Below, one piece after another: positions 39,250 to 41,328 of a stretch of 41,328 nt of DNA. Source of the DNA: Rhizoclosmatium globosum (taxonomy: Eukaryota > Chytridiomycota > Chytridiomycetes > Chytridiales > Chytriomycetaceae). The notes under the pieces were generated by a model that did not search any database, was not told where the DNA came from, and saw only the letters and a program-made list of their open reading frames with translations. Made by a program: the position numbers and the translations under genes. The stretch is from the NCBI GenBank assembly GCA_002104985.1, contig MCGO01000282.1, positions 1-41,328 of the forward strand, written 5' to 3'. Position 1 is the stretch's first letter, and each line of letters starts with the position of its first letter.

Positions 39250-40160
39250 ATGTCTCGAAAACCAGATCGTGCATACTATCTCCATATCATCAGCACCGCA
39301 CATCCTGGGCTAGGCCGAGCCAAGGAAGAAGCTCTGCATAATCTATTTGACGATTACCCTGAACCCGACACATCCTCGGACAGAGAAGCCCTGTCCACCA
39401 TTGCAAGCAACGCAAAGGAACACACATACATCCGTGCCTTCGCGTGTGCAGTTCTTGCTCGCTACTATGGCGTTCGAGGGAAATATAACAACGGAAACGA
39501 GTGGGCAGCCAGATACAGCTCCATCATTGCATCACTCACAGAGAAACAGTGAACGACAAGTATGGATTCCAGTCAACAACTTCTTTCAACAAGATCACAC
39601 AATCTATATTCAAGTTTCACTGCGAGAGTACCTGGATGCGCCTCAAGGCCTCCTGAACCAAATGCTTTATCTCTGGAATGCTGGTGCTGAGGAATTGTAC
39701 ATACCCCCAGATAAACTCCTTGACGTTAATCCGAGTCTGGAATTTCGGGACTATGGATTACTTAGGTTGCAGGAATTATGTTTGTATGGGTCATTACAGA
39801 GACGGTGTGTCGTAACTTATGCGGAACCGTGGCTGTTAACGCGAGTAATCAATAACCTCTCACATTCCTCTCAAATATTCCAGACTCAAGAAATGTAAAG
39901 CATGTAGTGCAGTGTACTATTGTTCGCGAGAATGTCAACGGGAACATTGGAAGGAGCATAAACTCTCGTGTCGCCCTGTTCACGAGTTGAAGAAGGGAGA
40001 CTTGGTTCGTTTACTCGGGCTATCTGATTCTAGCGATTTGAATCGAAGATTTCGCGAGCTTGGAATTATGTTGAAGGAAAGGGAGGTGGGAAGTTACGTG
40101 GATAGGAGGAACGAATGGGATATTGGTCAAGCCAGAGAATTTGAAGCGGGCGTTGACTGA
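39250..40160 (+). CDS. MYND-type zinc finger protein, gene model incomplete
   Basis: ATG at 39250 opens 100 codons (MSRKPDRAYYLHIISTAHPG and following) with an end in LTEKQ. The next frame continues ERQVWIPVNNFFQQDHTIYI and AEELYIPPDKLLDVNPSLEF to about 39804. A GTGTGT donor at 39805 and TATTCCAG acceptor (to 39883) then join R to LKKCKACSAVYYCSRECQRE then HWKEHKLSC. This is the second part of a MYND finger, a protein-protein interaction fold. The first C-x2-C pair usual in MYND is not evident. The switch between the first two frames near 39540 needs either an unrecognised intron or a one-base change. After the finger comes a charged tail to 40160. Confidence 0.55.
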
Positions 40161-40501
40161 AGAAAGGAAGCGCATTACCGCGAATTTTCAGCAACTTTTT
40201 TGGACGATGGGGAGGGGAACATCTGATAAGCGAATTAACTTAGTAAGTTATCAGCGCCCATCCAATGAAAAAGCTGGGGCTTTCGTTGGCTGAATCCAAC
40301 ATTTGATATTGTCCAGATGTTGTGACTCTTCAAAAAATATAACTAATAAATCTTGAGAAAGAACACCCAACGCAGAAAGTTGAGGATCATTTAGCCATTA
40401 TTTCAATTAATCCGAAAATACATAATGATGTCATAAACTGAACCACATTTTTTTGAGAGGCCATAAACGATGAGTCCGATGAAAAAGGCTATGACACACA
40501 C
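40161..40501. other. Intergenic region
   Basis: 341 bp with no coding frame, repeat or RNA that I can recognise. Confidence 0.4.
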
Positions 40502-41328
40502 ATGAACGGTCCAAAACCTACACTCGGAGCTCTTCCAGCGGAAATCATTCAAATGATTGTTCTCTGGATAAACCCACATCGACGAATGCACAAGCCAGGA
40601 CGTCTTATTCTCATCAACAAACACTTTTTCAGCTCTCTTTTACAATGAATCGTTTTGTTCAACTGCATCGTAAGCGATATCGGTTGCCACTTATGGCGTT
40701 GTGACTGTTTGGACGATTCTATGAGGCATTTGAGTTCATAAGGCGAATGCGTTTGGAACTGGACAAATTGATTGACGCTGTGCAACCTCCAGATTCACTG
40801 ATGCTGCGTTTCAGCCGTTTCAGAATGGGTTTAACCAAACATTCGGTCATTTGCCTGATGATTTTTAATTCACTCAGTATCAAGACATTACTTTTGGAAG
40901 GCTTTCACATTCCTTTGTGGGACTTTACCCCAGCTTAAGCAACTCTCCATAATAAGCAAACGAAAAGTTAAAAAAGAGCACTGGTCCCCTTTCCAATCAA
41001 CATATCAGACTCAAGTCGATTGGAATACGTCAGAATGATAAATTGTGGTCTGCGAGGACCGATCACATTGGGATTGTGCCCATCGCTGCAGCAATTACAT
41101 CTCTCAAAGAATCAATTCTGCTCCAACATACCTCCAGTGTTTGGATCTCTAAAAAGTTTGAAGTGTTTGATAATCGACGAAGCCGAGTTATCAGGCACTA
41201 TTCCTCCAGAGCTTGGAAATATGGAAAATTGTGTATGCCTTTCGTTAAAGCGAAACTATTAACAGGCCCAATACCCTCCGAATTAGGAAATTTGCGACAT
41301 TTAAAGCGTTTTCGTTATCACGTAACAA
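40502..41328 (+). pseudogene. F-box/LRR gene, frameshifted and cut by the window end
   Basis: ATG at 40502 gives an F-box-like start (MNGPKPTLGALPAEIIQMIV, then INPHRRM..GRLILINKHFFSALL) and meets a TGA after about 48 codons. Leucine-rich repeats follow in another frame. YVRMINCGLRGPITLGLCPSL, LQQLHLSKNQFCSNIPPVFG, LKSLKCLIIDEAELSGTIPP and ELGNMENCVCLSLKRN (from about 41020) are repeats of the plant-like L-x-x-L-x-L-x-x-N-x-L-x-G-x-I-P type. The next repeat (LTGPIPSELGNLRHL) needs another frame change near 41259. F-box plus LRR suggests a substrate receptor for SCF ubiquitin ligases, a family often expanded and decayed in chytrids. Two or more frame breaks mark this copy as broken, unless the assembly has errors. 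Confidence 0.6.

Noticed and set aside
1..41328. CRISPR arrays, rRNA genes, bacterial-type operons
   Set aside because: None seen; the exact repeats are a eukaryotic minisatellite and LTRs, and genes are intron-bearing.

Overview
The window reads as nuclear DNA of a zoosporic fungus, most likely a chytrid. The genes are dense, with introns of about 40-120 bp that carry GT..AG ends and CTAAC/CTAAT-type branch points. The gene content is fungal: a GH76 mannanase-type wall enzyme, PacC/Rim101-type zinc fingers and a copia retrotransposon. Chytrid-like F-box/LRR remnants and a CNBD2-like (cilium-associated family) cyclic-nucleotide-binding relic point to a flagellated lineage. The chytrid assignment is inference.

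Layout. At 471-504 and 6231-6278 lie the two halves of one tRNA-Leu(AAG) gene, with complementary acceptor and anticodon stems, separated by 5,726 bp. The intervening block holds scrambled, intron-bearing fragments of fatty acid synthase subunit beta (FAS1) and of a NEDD4/Rsp5 HECT ubiquitin ligase (about 845-4040). It also holds an 81-bp minisatellite with a 405-bp higher-order period (4231-5306) and a smaller repeat set (5404-5560). Next come a GNAT acetyltransferase (6475-7112, +), a GH76 enzyme with signal peptide and C-terminal membrane anchor (7288-9385, -), a small mitochondrial-like protein (10565-10998, -) and a 121-residue unknown (11202-11614, +).

From 11.7 to 32.3 kb, one strand carries eight paralogous PacC/Rim101-like genes (called A to H here). 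Seven have complete or nearly complete triple-finger DNA-binding regions. H has two such modules in one chain, and D has lost its fingers but kept the C-terminal tail of B and C. A seven-helix membrane protein gene (13935-15138) lies within the cluster. So does a very young copia element (15474-20397; LTRs identical over 215 bp, 5-bp target duplication GTGAA), which has split a small host ORF.

From 32.7 kb on, genes are on the plus strand: a frameshifted unknown gene, a frameshift-riddled CNBD2-like relic, an intact TMEM70-like mitochondrial protein (36033-36717), an intact seven-exon casein kinase 1 of the Hrr25/delta-epsilon type (37143-39037), a MYND-type zinc finger gene, and a broken F-box/LRR gene running off the window.

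The most notable observations are the tRNA-Leu gene split in its anticodon loop, the PacC-like tandem expansion with two new-looking tail types, and the recent retrotransposon insertion whose removal restores an open host frame. Spliced models were built by hand from splice consensus, frame continuity and paralogue agreement; none has been tested against transcripts.
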